A DNA stretch of 64,000 bases from Phycisphaerae bacterium (GCA_009783465.1 WRDM01000010.1:1-64000), one strand, 5' to 3'; positions 29,112-39,177 are shown, counted from the first letter of the stretch. Numbers and translations: made by a program. The notes: generated by a model not told the origin, from the sequence alone.

Positions 29112-29993
29112 TCACTCGGCGTTGGCCGCCTGCTCCTTGATCCGGTCGATGGCGGTCTTGATTTCCACCACCGCGCGGGCGATGTCGGCGTCGTTGGATT
29201 TCGAGCCGATCGTGTTGGCTTCGCGAAGCATTTCCTGCGCGATGAAATCCAGTTTCCGCCCAGCCGGCTCGGGGCTGTCGATGGCCTCGCGAAACTGGGC
29301 GGTGTGCGCGCCAAGCCGGGAAATCTCCTCGGCCACGTCGCACCGTTCGGCAAAGACGGCCACCTCGCGGGTCAACTGTTCCGTGTCCAGCGGCAGCGAG
29401 CCGGCGTTCATCAGTTCGGCTACGCGGGCCGCCAGCCGGGCGTGGTAATCCCGCACGACGTGCGGCGCCCGTTTGGCGACGATGGCCAACTGCTCCTCGA
29501 CCACCGACACATTGGCCAACAGGTCCGCCCGCAGCACGCCGCCCTCGCGCTGCCGCATGGCCAGCAGGGCGTCGACGGCCTGCTCGACGAGCTTCATCAA
29601 CGCGTCGTGCGTGGCTTCGAGCATCTCCTCCAGCGGCGGCGGCTCGCACACGCCGGGCAACTGCATGATGCCCGCCAGGTCGATCCGCAACGGCGAACCG
29701 TAGCCCTTCGCCAGGCCCTGGAGCTGCTCGACGTACCCCTCCAACGCCTTGACGTTGACCCGGTAGGCCTTCTTGTCCTCGGGAATCCGCATGCGGACGC
29801 TGGCGGTGACGCTGCCTCGCGTCACCTGGCGCCGGAGCACCTGCTCGATTTCCACGTCGGCCTTGGACCAGAACTCCGGCAGCTTCATGCTGGCTTTGAA
29901 GTAGCGGTTGTTGACGGAACGGAGCTCGACGACATACTCAATGCCGTTAACCTGCCCGCCGGCAGACCCGAATCCCGTCATCGATCGAAGCAT
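29112..29993 (-). CDS. yicC: YicC-like endoribonuclease family protein
   Basis: MLRSMTGFGSA...; C-terminal ANTIGSKSNDADIARAVVEIKTAIDRIKEQAANAE. Confidence 0.93.
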   Translation of the reverse strand: MLRSMTGFGSAGGQVNGIEYVVELRSVNNRYFKASMKLPEFWSKADVEIEQVLRRQVTRGSVTASVRMRIPEDKKAYRVNVKALEGYVEQLQGLAKGYGSPLRIDLAGIMQLPGVCEPPPLEEMLEATHDALMKLVEQAVDALLAMRQREGGVLRADLLANVSVVEEQLAIVAKRAPHVVRDYHARLAARVAELMNAGSLPLDTEQLTREVAVFAERCDVAEEISRLGAHTAQFREAIDSPEPAGRKLDFIAQEMLREANTIGSKSNDADIARAVVEIKTAIDRIKEQAANAE

Positions 29994-30056
29994 GCAGACT
30001 CCTGTGTTTTCACTTTTTTTGCTGGGATTCGGGGATTCGAGGAGGCGTAAATCAAT

Positions 30057-30290
30057 TTACGCTGATTTCGCTTTCTTCTGTCGTATCCGTATAAATTCGT
30101 CAATGTCCTGCACAAGGTACTTCGCACCAAACGAATGCAACATGTCATAGCATGAACCGAGATATCCCAGCACGCCGTACTGTTTGAACAACCGCATGGC
30201 GTCGGCACCTTTCATACGATGTTTATTCTTGTAATTTTCTAAACAAAACACCTTGAAACGCAATATCTTCGAAGTCTGCCGTTTCGTCAT
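30057..30290 (-). CDS. DUF3791-like small protein
   Basis: KHRMKGADAMRLFKQYGVLGYLGSCYDMLHSFGAKYLVQDIDEFIRIR. Confidence 0.65.
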   Translation of the reverse strand: MTKRQTSKILRFKVFCLENYKNKHRMKGADAMRLFKQYGVLGYLGSCYDMLHSFGAKYLVQDIDEFIRIRQKKAKSA

Positions 30291-30302
30291 TGTCAGCTTT
30301 CC

Positions 30303-30542
30303 TCACTGCGTGGGAAATTCCAGTTTTCCCGTCGCGATCTCGGTCTTGTACAAATCGTACAACATGGGAACGCTGTAATACCAGACTTTCGTTTTTTCGT
30401 CTTCCAAGGCCGCGTATAGCGCGGAGGCGTACAGTCTGTCCATGGCGTCATTCACGCGGAGACCTTCCTCGGCGACAATTTTATCGGCAAGCCCGGCCAC
30501 GATCACCGGAAGAACCGCTCCAAATTTTTTCTTTGTCATCAC
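30303..30542 (-). CDS. Small conserved protein of DUF3990/DUF3791 cassette
   Basis: Overlaps the DUF3990 stop by 4 nt (ATGA). Confidence 0.55.
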   Translation of the reverse strand: MMTKKKFGAVLPVIVAGLADKIVAEEGLRVNDAMDRLYASALYAALEDEKTKVWYYSVPMLYDLYKTEIATGKLEFPTQ

Positions 30543-31033
30543 GTTGTGCCCCCTACCGTTTCATACCCGATGTAACGGCAGAACCGTAACGACTTTTCTG
30601 TATGGAACAGAAGCTGATTGTACAATTTCCTATGCTTCAGCCGTTCGATGGCTTCTTCCTTGCGAAGAACACGGGTTTCGTACAATTGTACGGTCGTAAA
30701 AACGTCATCATCCGCAACAGGTCCCGAAACCATGTCGTACGGCTCGCCCGGCTTACGTCCGATCCGGTGGGCACAGACAAATTCCAGCCATGCTTCATCC
30801 GGTTTGTTGAAGCGGATGATCGTCAACTCTCTTTCTGCCGCGGAGCGGTCAAACTCATATGTGGACACCACTCGTTCGGTGGTTTTATGGCGTTTGGCCA
30901 CCACGATTGTCCACTGGACAGCCTGCTCACGATTCGCGGTGGTATAAAATCCCGCGCCAAAATCCAGCATACGTTCACTTTGCCGGATTTCCGGTGTTTT
31001 CACCGCGTCGATGCTGCCGTGATACAGGATCAT
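30539..31033 (-). CDS. DUF3990-like protein (ADP-ribosyltransferase-like fold)
   Basis: MILYHGSIDAVKTPEI...DFGAGFYTTANREQAVQW. Confidence 0.75.
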   Translation of the reverse strand: MILYHGSIDAVKTPEIRQSERMLDFGAGFYTTANREQAVQWTIVVAKRHKTTERVVSTYEFDRSAAERELTIIRFNKPDEAWLEFVCAHRIGRKPGEPYDMVSGPVADDDVFTTVQLYETRVLRKEEAIERLKHRKLYNQLLFHTEKSLRFCRYIGYETVGGTT

Positions 31034-31037
31034 TGGC

Positions 31038-31685
31038 TCATGGGGTCTCCGTCGACTCGGCCCCGTTCTCCACGGGCGGTGTCTCCGGTTCCGTTGTCGG
31101 TTCCGTCGTCACCGGGGCGGGCTGCTGCTGGGCGGCTTCCAGTTCTGTCTGGGTCAGATAGGTGACGCTGGCGACGGGGCTGTCTTTTCGGCCTGGGGCG
31201 GTGGCCATGGCCTTGACGGTCGTGCCCGGCTCCACCATCACGGGGTCGGTGCCGTAGGAGCGAGTCCCTTCCTTGTTGGGGACGGGGTCGTTTCCGTTGG
31301 TGGTGTAGAACAGCGTGTGTCCGGCGTGTCGGCTGCCTTCGCCGGGCAGCGCGATCTGCACGAAGATTTTTCGGCCCTGGACGGTGGCTTCGATGGCGGC
31401 GGGGTCATGGGCCGCGGGCGCGATGTGGGGCGCCGGCAGCGGCGCCGGCTCGCGGCGGACGCTCATGGCCGTGCCGATGGCCAGCAGCAGGAACAGGCCC
31501 GTCAGGACGATCGTGATCCAGGTGAAGACGTCGCCCGTGCGCGTGCCGAAGGCGGACTGCCCGCCGCCGCCAAAGGCCGCTCCCAAGCCGCCGCCACGCC
31601 CCTTCTGGAGCAGGATGACGATAATCAACAACACGCAGACAACCACAAACAACGTCCCTAGCAGGGCACTGCTCCACGTCACCAT
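31038..31685 (-). CDS. secG: SecG with C-terminal chitobiase-like (CHB_HEX_C-type) domain
   Basis: [40 protein letters not shown]; tail [53 protein letters not shown]. Confidence 0.85.
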   Translation of the reverse strand: MVTWSSALLGTLFVVVCVLLIIVILLQKGRGGGLGAAFGGGGQSAFGTRTGDVFTWITIVLTGLFLLLAIGTAMSVRREPAPLPAPHIAPAAHDPAAIEATVQGRKIFVQIALPGEGSRHAGHTLFYTTNGNDPVPNKEGTRSYGTDPVMVEPGTTVKAMATAPGRKDSPVASVTYLTQTELEAAQQQPAPVTTEPTTEPETPPVENGAESTETP

Positions 31686-31698
31686 AATCGCATTCCTT

Positions 31699-31826
31699 CG
31701 TTAACTCGTTAACTCGTTGATTCGTTAACTCGTCGACTCGTTCATTCGCCACATCGTTATCTCGTCGAACAGCCGCAACTGTCGTAACGAGTTAACGAAT
31801 TAACGAATCAACGAGGTAACGAGTTA
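31699..31826. repeat. Family T: octamer-arm (CGTTAACT) inverted repeat between tpiA and secG
   Basis: cgttaactcgttaactcgttgattcgttaactcgtcgactcg ... cgtaacgagttaacgaattaacgaatcaacgaggtaacgagtta; includes tpiA stop. Confidence 0.93.
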
Positions 31827-32615
31827 CATTGCACCTTGGATAATTCCGACGAAATCGGCCACCTTCAGGCTCGCGCCGCCCACGAGGGCGCCGTCGACGT
31901 CGGCCTGGTTCAGCAATTCGGCGGCGTTGGACGCTTTGACCGATCCGCCGTACTGGATGCGGGTCGCGTCGGCGACGGCCTGTCCGTACAGCGTGTTCAG
32001 CAGCCCGCGGGTCATCGCGTGGACGTCCTGGGCCTGCTGCGGCGTGGCGGTTCGGCCTGTGCCGATCGCCCACACCGGCTCGTACGCCACCGTGACCCTG
32101 GCCATCTGCTCGCCGCTGACGCCCGACAGCCCGATCGTCACCTGACGGGCGACCACGTCGTTCGTCACGCCGCCGTCGCGCTCAGCCAGCAGCTCGCCGA
32201 CGCAGAAAATCACGTCCAGCCCGTCGGCCAACGCTTTGACGATCTTGCGGTTGATCAGTTCGTCACTCTCGCCGATCACGTGGCGGCGCTCGGAATGGCC
32301 AAGAATGACGTACCGGCAGCCGACGTCCTTGAGCATGGCCCCGCTCACCTCGCCAGTGAACGCGCCGTCGTTCTCGTAAAACATATCCTGTGCGCCGACG
32401 CCGATCGCGCTGCCCGACAACGCCGCCGCCACCTGCGGAATATACACAAACGGCGGGCAAACCGCGAGATCCACCGCGCCAAGAGAGGCCGCTTCCTTCG
32501 CCAACCCAGCCGCCAACGCCACCGACCCGGCCGCGTTGAGATTCATCTTCCAATTACCCGCGATAAACTTTTTTCGTGCCACAATCGTCCTTTCGCTCAA
32601 CGTTTCACTATTCAC
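31824..32615 (-). CDS. tpiA: Triosephosphate isomerase (start could be GTG at 32582)
   Basis: KKFIAGNWKMN, VILGHSERR, VAYEPVWAIGTG, IQYGGSVKASNA. Confidence 0.95.
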   Translation of the reverse strand: MNSETLSERTIVARKKFIAGNWKMNLNAAGSVALAAGLAKEAASLGAVDLAVCPPFVYIPQVAAALSGSAIGVGAQDMFYENDGAFTGEVSGAMLKDVGCRYVILGHSERRHVIGESDELINRKIVKALADGLDVIFCVGELLAERDGGVTNDVVARQVTIGLSGVSGEQMARVTVAYEPVWAIGTGRTATPQQAQDVHAMTRGLLNTLYGQAVADATRIQYGGSVKASNAAELLNQADVDGALVGGASLKVADFVGIIQGAM

Positions 32616-33164
32616 TCAACGGCTGATGTCATCCACATGCGGATCCAGCAAGAAAAATTCGGATGCCGCCTCTTTCAGTTCTCGTGATGCGTGATACCAG
32701 AAGCACACGGTGACTTTGAAGCCGCGTTGCATGAGCAATTTCACCGCCGGCACATAATCGCTGTCGCCAGCGACAAGAATCATTTCCGTTTCACCGGCCT
32801 TCTGATTCCCAATGGCATCCATCGCATCGCCCATCATGGCGGAAATCACCCCGGTGTCGATTTTCTTTTCGAGATTATCAAGACTGCGGTCTTCGACGGG
32901 CACCTCGAAACCACACTGCCGGGCCGCTTCCCACAGCGAGTCATTCTGCGGAGGACGCGAACCAAACAGCACCGCCTTTTTCAACCCGTTTCGAGCGCCA
33001 CCGACCAGCGTCAACAACTTGCCAAAGTCATATTTCCAACTGGCCACCGAGATGTTTCGCGCATGCGCGTCCCGAATGTCAAACGCCAAGTCCTGCTCCA
33101 CAGCGGCAACGAACTTGCCTTCGATCCAGACGTTCGAGTTGTCAACGTAAACGTACTTGTCCAT
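32616..33164 (-). CDS. NYN domain (LabA/DUF88-like) protein
   Basis: YVYVDNSNVWIEG...EMILVAGDSDYVPAVKLLMQRGFKVTVCFW. Confidence 0.85.
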   Translation of the reverse strand: MDKYVYVDNSNVWIEGKFVAAVEQDLAFDIRDAHARNISVASWKYDFGKLLTLVGGARNGLKKAVLFGSRPPQNDSLWEAARQCGFEVPVEDRSLDNLEKKIDTGVISAMMGDAMDAIGNQKAGETEMILVAGDSDYVPAVKLLMQRGFKVTVCFWYHASRELKEAASEFFLLDPHVDDISR

Positions 33165-33203
33165 GTCAGTTCCTTGCGGCTGATTTTTTCGTCGTCCGCC
33201 GCC

Positions 33204-34355
33204 TCACGCCGTCTCTGCCGCCTTGGGGAAACTGCCCAGCACGTGCAGGAAACCGCAGTGCGGGCGGGCTTCTTCCAGGGCGTCGGCGAAATTCGCGTCC
33301 TCCGCATGCCCTTCGGCGTCGACGAAAAAATAATACTCCCAATTCCGCCGACGCGAAGGCCTGGTGTCGATATTCGTCAAATTTATCCCGTGCCGGCCGA
33401 AAATCGTCAACACGTCCACCAGTGCCCCAGCCTTGTGGGCGGTGGAAAACAACAAGGCCGTCTTGTCGTTGCCGCTTCGCCTGGCCGGGCGGGTCGAAAT
33501 CACGAAAAACCGCGTCTGGTTCAGCGGATTGTCCTCGATATTCGCGAAAACGATCTTCAGCCCGTATAATTCCGCCGCCAGCGTCGATCCGATCGCCGCC
33601 AGACCTTCTTCCGCCGCCGCCATCTCCGCCGCCCGGCTGCTCGACGCGACCGGCACCTGCTGCACGCCCGGAAAACTCGACGACAGCCACTTGCGGCACT
33701 GGGCGAACACCTCTGGCTTGGAAGCGATCACCTTAATCTGCTCGGGCGGGCAATTGGCCAGCAGATTGTGATGAATCTCCACGATCGCCTCGGCGTACAC
33801 GCTCACCGGGCTTTCGATGAACGCGTCCAGCGTGTCGATCACGCCGCCGCCGACGCTGTTTTCAATCGGCACCACGCCAAGATCCACGTGCCCGCGAACC
33901 ACCTCGTCGAACACCGCGCGGATGTCCGTCACCGCGAAGTACTCCACGCTTCGACCGAACTTCCGCATTGACGCCAGATGGCTGTAACTGCCCTCAGGAC
34001 CAAGGTAGCCGACCCGGAGCGGTTTTTCCAGCATAAACGAGCCGCTCATCAGCTCGCGATAGATCGCCTGGAGCGTTTTCTGCGGCAGCGGGCCCTGATT
34101 CAGGCCCGCGATCCGCTTGAACACCGCCTGCTCGCGGTCGGGACTGTACACCGGCAATCCGTCGGCCAGTTTGGCCCGCCCGACCTCAACCACCACGCGG
34201 GCACGATCGTTGAGCAACTCGATAATCTGCCGATCCAACTCGTCAATCCGCTGCCGCAAGGCCGGTAAATCCGCGCTGGACGCGTTCGCGCCCGGCACCG
34301 CCGAGGCCGCGTTTACCGCGCCACGAGTTGTCCTGCTCCTCTTCGCCATAACCAC
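33204..34355 (-). CDS. pheA: Bifunctional chorismate mutase/prephenate dehydratase
   Basis: LRQRIDELDRQIIELLNDRARVVVEVGRAK; GYLGPEGSYSH; VPIENSVGGGVIDTLD; ACT-like ending. Confidence 0.93.
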   Translation of the reverse strand: MVMAKRSRTTRGAVNAASAVPGANASSADLPALRQRIDELDRQIIELLNDRARVVVEVGRAKLADGLPVYSPDREQAVFKRIAGLNQGPLPQKTLQAIYRELMSGSFMLEKPLRVGYLGPEGSYSHLASMRKFGRSVEYFAVTDIRAVFDEVVRGHVDLGVVPIENSVGGGVIDTLDAFIESPVSVYAEAIVEIHHNLLANCPPEQIKVIASKPEVFAQCRKWLSSSFPGVQQVPVASSSRAAEMAAAEEGLAAIGSTLAAELYGLKIVFANIEDNPLNQTRFFVISTRPARRSGNDKTALLFSTAHKAGALVDVLTIFGRHGINLTNIDTRPSRRRNWEYYFFVDAEGHAEDANFADALEEARPHCGFLHVLGSFPKAAETA

Positions 34356-34495
34356 ACTCGGCGCGCAAAGCCCGCCTTGATAGACCCGCCTTTGTAACCT
34401 CTATTGCGACAATGGTCAAGGCGTTTTTCTTACGGCCAGGGCAAATCGGACCATCGCCTGTGCATTTTCCGTTTTTTCGCGTGACTTTCGCAGTC

Positions 34496-34613
34496 GGCGT
34501 AACTGGCCACAGGCCCTGCCAGTTTGCGTTGTAAGACGGTGTGAGCGACTGAGCGCTTCGATTGTCACAACGATCGACAACGCAAAATGGCAGGGCCTGT
34601 GGCCAGTTACGCC
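34496..34613. repeat. Family R inverted repeat
   Basis: ggcgtaactggccacaggccctgccagtttgcgttgt ... acaacgcaaaatggcagggcctgtggccagttacgcc. Confidence 0.93.
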
Positions 34614-34723
34614 GAATACGAATCCCATGTGAAATTGGGCAGTAAACGGATGCATCTACTCTCCCGCGGGTGCACGCCTAAAATTGCCATCCGCCCCTGG
34701 GGGAATTCTGGTACAGTCGTCCC

Positions 34724-36214
34724 ATGATTCGTCAACCATTACTCTATACATTACTCATAACCGTCGCGACCGGCCTGGTCGGGTGCGGGCCTGCGGTGCA
34801 TTTTCCGGGGCCGGACATGCCCGAGGCCGCTCAACTCGTCGGCGCGTTTCGCGCGTACGACGCCGACCGTGACGGCACGGCCGATTTCTTCCTGTTCACC
34901 AACGACCTCGGCCGCGTCGACCGCATCGGTTTTGGCTTGTTCGGACTCGGCCGGGGCGGCCCGCAAACGATCGTCCACCTCGACGAACTCGACCTCGCCG
35001 CCGCGCCGCACGTCGTCATCATTCTCGACGGCATCGGCTACGATGTGCTGCGGGCGTTCTACGACCGGGGCCATCTGCGATACTTCCACGCCCCGTCGCG
35101 CGTCGTCGCGCCCTACCCCTCGATGACCGACCTGTGCCTCGAAGACGCCCTCACCCATCGGCCCGCCAGGGGCGTGGAGGCCAAGTATTTCGACCGCAAC
35201 GCCAACGCCATCGCCGGCGGATCGCTGGCCTACCTCCGCGGCGACAACCAGCCCTACCAGGCCCTGCTGCACTACCGCGCCGACCTCATCATGGACGCCC
35301 TCGGCTACATCGCGCCAAGCCGCGTCTACCGCCACGAGCTCAACGCCGCCAAAAAGGCCTTCGACAAACGGACATCACCGGAATTCATCGCGTATTTCGT
35401 CAGCTCCGCCGGACTGGGCACCGCCAAGGGCCAGGCCGGGCAGATCGAAGTCCTCGTCAACGTCGAGCGGCTGGTCAACCAACTGATGTACGAAACGCGA
35501 GGCCAGGTCCGGCTGACGATGTTCAGCGACCACGGCCACTGCTACACGCGCGGGACGCGGATCCCGCTGGAAAAGCACCTCCAGGCCCGCGGCTGGAACG
35601 TGACGGACACATTGAAAGGTCCGCGCGACGTGGTATACGTGCGGTTCGGGCTGGTGACGTGCGCGAACTTCAGCACGGACAGCCCGGCGGCATTGGCCAC
35701 GGATCTCGCCGCCGCCGAGGGCGTGGAGGTGGCCAGCCACGCCGAGGACGGCCGCGTGGTCGTGTACGGCCCGGCGGGCGGCAAGGCGGTCATCGGCCGG
35801 GCGGGCGATTCGTACACGTACGAAATGCGGGAAGGCGACCCGCTGAAACTTCGGGAGGCGTTGGCGACGATTTCCGCCAATCCCGACGGCTCGTACAACG
35901 ACGCCGACCTGCTGGCCGCCACGGCGGATTGCGAGTATCCCTTCGCGTTGCAGCGGTTGTGGCGGGCGCATTTCGGCCTGGTGGAGAACCCGCCCGACGT
36001 GATCGTCTCGCTGGCCGACGCGTACTACAGCGGCACCGCCTGGATGGACTTCTTCGCGACCGTCGCGTCCACGCACGGCAGCTTGAACCGCGTCAACAGC
36101 ACCACCTTCGCGATGACCACGCTGGCCCCGCTGCCGCCCGTCATGCAAAGCCGCGACCTTGCCCCCGCCCTGGGCACCCTGCTGGGCGAACCGTTCCCCA
36201 AACGCAAGCCGTGA
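34724..36214 (+). CDS. Lipoprotein with alkaline-phosphatase/sulfatase-superfamily-like domain
   Basis: Lipobox GLVGCG; VVIILDGIGYDVLRAFYDRG, PYPSMTDL, LTMFSDHGHCY. Confidence 0.6.
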   Translation: MIRQPLLYTLLITVATGLVGCGPAVHFPGPDMPEAAQLVGAFRAYDADRDGTADFFLFTNDLGRVDRIGFGLFGLGRGGPQTIVHLDELDLAAAPHVVIILDGIGYDVLRAFYDRGHLRYFHAPSRVVAPYPSMTDLCLEDALTHRPARGVEAKYFDRNANAIAGGSLAYLRGDNQPYQALLHYRADLIMDALGYIAPSRVYRHELNAAKKAFDKRTSPEFIAYFVSSAGLGTAKGQAGQIEVLVNVERLVNQLMYETRGQVRLTMFSDHGHCYTRGTRIPLEKHLQARGWNVTDTLKGPRDVVYVRFGLVTCANFSTDSPAALATDLAAAEGVEVASHAEDGRVVVYGPAGGKAVIGRAGDSYTYEMREGDPLKLREALATISANPDGSYNDADLLAATADCEYPFALQRLWRAHFGLVENPPDVIVSLADAYYSGTAWMDFFATVASTHGSLNRVNSTTFAMTTLAPLPPVMQSRDLAPALGTLLGEPFPKRKP

Positions 36215-36249
36215 CCGGGGCAGGGCGAACGCATTCTCGCAGTGTATGG

Positions 36250-36341
36250 GTGAAATCATACCGTTTGTTCGAGGGGATGATTTCGTTAACGAATTGACGA
36301 GTCAACGAAAACGTTCCTTCGGGCAAGCGGCGGGATTTCAC
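36250..36341. repeat. Family T inverted repeat sharing GTTTGTTCGAGGGGATG flank with 55.7 kb copy
   Basis: gtgaaatcataccgtttgttcgaggggatgatttcgttaacgaattgacgagtcaacgaaaacg...cgggatttcac. Confidence 0.75.
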
Positions 36342-36400
36342 CGTCGAATCACAAGGTTGCGTTTGCCCGTGTCTTGCGGAATGTCGCCTATGCTGTTGGC

Positions 36401-37726
36401 ATGGACACTCCACCGATTCCGCCGCCGCGTTTGCCTGGCGTTGGGTCCGCGTCGGCGGATCGTGGGACGGTGCGGGCGGCGGTGGAGGTGCTGGACGGGT
36501 CGTCGCGTCGTCGGGTGTGGAGGCGGGTGTTGCCGTTCATGGGACCTGCGTTTATCGCGTCGGTGGCGTACATGGATCCCGGCAACTTCGCCACCAATCT
36601 CGAAGGTGGGGCGAAGCTGGGGTTGACGTTGTTGTGGGTGGTGCTGGCGAGCAATCTGATGGCCATGCTGGTGCAGTCGCTGTCGGCGAAGTTGGGGATC
36701 GCGACGGGTCACAATCTGGCGGAGTTGTGTCGGCTGCGGTATCGACCGGCGGTGGTGTACGGCATGTGGGTCGTCATGGAGGTGGTGGCCATGGCGACGG
36801 ATCTGGCGGAATTTCTCGGCGGGGCGTTGGGGTTTTATTTGTTGCTGGGCGTGCCGATGTGGCTGGCGGCGGTGCTGACGGCGGTGGTGACGTTTGGCGT
36901 GTTGCTGTTGGAGCGGCTGGGGTTTCGGCCCATGGAGGCGGTGATCACGGTGATGATTGGCGTGATCGCGGTGTGTTACTTGATTGTGGTGGCGATGCGA
37001 TTTCCGCCGATGGGGGAGGTGGTCGGCGCGGTGGCGGTTCCACGGCTGCCGTCTCGGGAGGCGGTGTATCTGGCGGCGGCGATTCTGGGCGCGACGGTGA
37101 TGCCGCACGTGATTTTTCTGCATTCGGCGTTGACGCAGGGGCGGGTGGTCACGCGGAGACCCAAGCAATTGCGTCGGTTGATGCGGTATGAAATGGTCGA
37201 CGTGGTGGTGGCGATGGGCGTGGCGGGGTGCGTCAACGCGGCGATGTTGATCATGGCGGCCCAGACGTTCCATCGCGGCGGCGTCGAGGACGCGGGCACG
37301 ATCGAGCGGGCGTATCAGACGCTCACGCCGCTGCTGGGTTCGGCGGCGGCGACGTTGTTCGCGATGTCGCTGCTGGCGTCGGGGCTGTCGTCGTCGGCCG
37401 TCGGGACGATGGCGGGGCAGACCATCATGCAGGGGTTCCTGCGGCGGCGCATTCCCGTTTGGCTGCGGCGGCTGATCACGATGGCGCCGCCCCTGACGAT
37501 CATTCTGCTCGGCGCTGACCCGACGCGGACGCTGGTCTTCAGCCAGGTGGTGCTCAGTTTTGGCCTGCCGTTCGCGCTGGTGCCGCTGATCCTCTTCACC
37601 CGTCGCCGTGACCTCATGGGCACACTCGTCAATCGCCGATCCACCACCGCCCTGGCGGCGATCGTGGCGGGGGGGATTATTTTGCTCAATGGGTATTTGT
37701 TGTGGCAGATAGCCACTAGTGGCTAG
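36401..37726 (+). CDS. mntH: NRAMP-family divalent metal transporter
   Basis: MGPAFIASVAYMDPGNFATNLEGGAKLG, MPHVIFLHSAL, GQTIMQGFL. Confidence 0.93.
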   Translation: MDTPPIPPPRLPGVGSASADRGTVRAAVEVLDGSSRRRVWRRVLPFMGPAFIASVAYMDPGNFATNLEGGAKLGLTLLWVVLASNLMAMLVQSLSAKLGIATGHNLAELCRLRYRPAVVYGMWVVMEVVAMATDLAEFLGGALGFYLLLGVPMWLAAVLTAVVTFGVLLLERLGFRPMEAVITVMIGVIAVCYLIVVAMRFPPMGEVVGAVAVPRLPSREAVYLAAAILGATVMPHVIFLHSALTQGRVVTRRPKQLRRLMRYEMVDVVVAMGVAGCVNAAMLIMAAQTFHRGGVEDAGTIERAYQTLTPLLGSAAATLFAMSLLASGLSSSAVGTMAGQTIMQGFLRRRIPVWLRRLITMAPPLTIILLGADPTRTLVFSQVVLSFGLPFALVPLILFTRRRDLMGTLVNRRSTTALAAIVAGGIILLNGYLLWQIATSG

Positions 37727-37731
37727 TGGCT
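37711..37731. repeat. E10: minimal heptamer element/remnant; supplies mntH stop codon
   Basis: AGCCACTAGTGGCTAGTGGCT. Confidence 0.75.
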
Positions 37732-37753
37732 GTTTCTGCACGAGGTGCCCACA

Positions 37754-38683
37754 ATGTCCGAGAACAACCGATTTCAAAAAATTTTGGTCCCTCTGGACGG
37801 TTCGCGTCTGGCGGAGTGTGCGTTGCCGCTGGCGGCGGCGATTGCCCGGCGGGCTGGCGGGGCGGTGATGTTGCTGCATGTGTTGGAGGCGTCGCCGCCC
37901 GATGCGGTGCATGGGCAGCGGCATCTTCGCACGGCGGCGGAGGCGGCGGAGTATTTGCAGGCCGTCGCCCAGGCCCATCGCGGCGGGGGGCTTGAGGTCG
38001 AGTGGCACGTGCATGAGCCGCCACAGTCCGACACGGCCGCCGGGCTGGGCGGGCACGCCGAGGAGTTCGTCAGCGACCTGGTCGTCATGTGTATGCATGG
38101 GCGGGCGCGGCTTCGGGATTGGCTTGTCGGCAACCTCGCTCAGCAGTTGGCGCGGCGGCAGCGTACGCCGATTCTGCTGGTGCCCGCCCGCAAGGGTCAG
38201 CCGCCGCCCGCGACGATTCGCCGATGCCTGGCGCCGCTGGACGGCGAGCCTGGCCATTTGCGGGGCCTGGGCGTCGCGGCGGCGTTTGCTTCGCTGATGT
38301 CGGCGGACGTGTTGCTGGCGACGGTGGTGAATCCGCGACATCGGGCGCGGAAGGCGCTGGCGGCCAACGCGCTGCTGCCGGGGACGATGCAGTCCATCGC
38401 GGAGTTTCGGCAGGAGCAGGCCGTCGCGTTCCTCCAGGAGCAGGCGTCGGCGCTGGCTGCCCGCGGCGTGCCGACGGCGGCGGTGATGATCATCGGCGGC
38501 GACCCCGCCCACGGCCTGGCCCGCCTGGCGAGGCAACGTCATGCCGACCTGGTCGCCCTCACGACGCACGGCCGATCGGGCACAAACGCATTCTGGTCCC
38601 GCAGTCTCCCGCCTCGCCTGCTGAGCAGGTTGAGCACGATGTTCCTCCTCGTGCCGGCGGAGGAGCAGAGTGAGTACGTCTGA
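37754..38683 (+). CDS. Tandem universal stress protein (UspA) domains
   Basis: KILVPLDGSRLAECALPLA...; second half RRCLAPLDGEPGH..., HGRSGTNAFWSRSLPPRLL. Confidence 0.88.
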   Translation: MSENNRFQKILVPLDGSRLAECALPLAAAIARRAGGAVMLLHVLEASPPDAVHGQRHLRTAAEAAEYLQAVAQAHRGGGLEVEWHVHEPPQSDTAAGLGGHAEEFVSDLVVMCMHGRARLRDWLVGNLAQQLARRQRTPILLVPARKGQPPPATIRRCLAPLDGEPGHLRGLGVAAAFASLMSADVLLATVVNPRHRARKALAANALLPGTMQSIAEFRQEQAVAFLQEQASALAARGVPTAAVMIIGGDPAHGLARLARQRHADLVALTTHGRSGTNAFWSRSLPPRLLSRLSTMFLLVPAEEQSEYV

Positions 38684-38702
38684 GTTTTTGCCGTTTTCGT
38701 GA

Positions 38703-39080
38703 GATTTTTACGAGGGAATTGTCGTAAATCCGAAGCACGAAATTCGAAATCCAAAACAAATTCTAAACGGCAAATCAGAAACCCCAAACGGCAAGGCCAT
38801 GCCATGCGTCGAGGCGTGTGGCGTGGCAGGGCCATCGCATCTAAATTCCCCGTTTTTCGCGAAAAGGCTGTAGGCTGTAGTCGCGGCAGTTTTTGTGACA
38901 AATTTTTCGACACGGCATGTCGCGCCTACAGCCTACAGCCTAAAAACGGGACTTTTTCGATGCGATGGCCCTGGGTGGCGTGGCGATAGCGTTTGGATTT
39001 TGAATTTTTCTGCACGACAATCCAGAACACAAGCCCATTCGTCATGGATTCGTCATTCGGGTTTCGTCATTTTGATTTTC
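38703..39080. repeat. Family S-type flanks with nested inverted repeat carrying AGGCTGT heptamers
   Basis: catcgcatctaaattccccgttttt...aggctgtaggctgtag / ctacagcctacagccta...aaaaacgggactttttcgatgcgatgg. Confidence 0.75.
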
Positions 39081-39177
39081 GCCGTCGTTTGCCACCCACA
39101 AACGTGACGTACGCCGTAGCGCGAACGTTCCCACTCCTCCCTCGTCACGTCCGGTCCGCCGTGTTATACTTTCCCGC

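Noticed and set aside
36338-38569. 743-aa minus-strand ORF
   Set aside because: Antisense shadow of mntH and the usp gene; His/Arg/Gln-rich composition typical of high-GC reverse frames, no recognisable domain.
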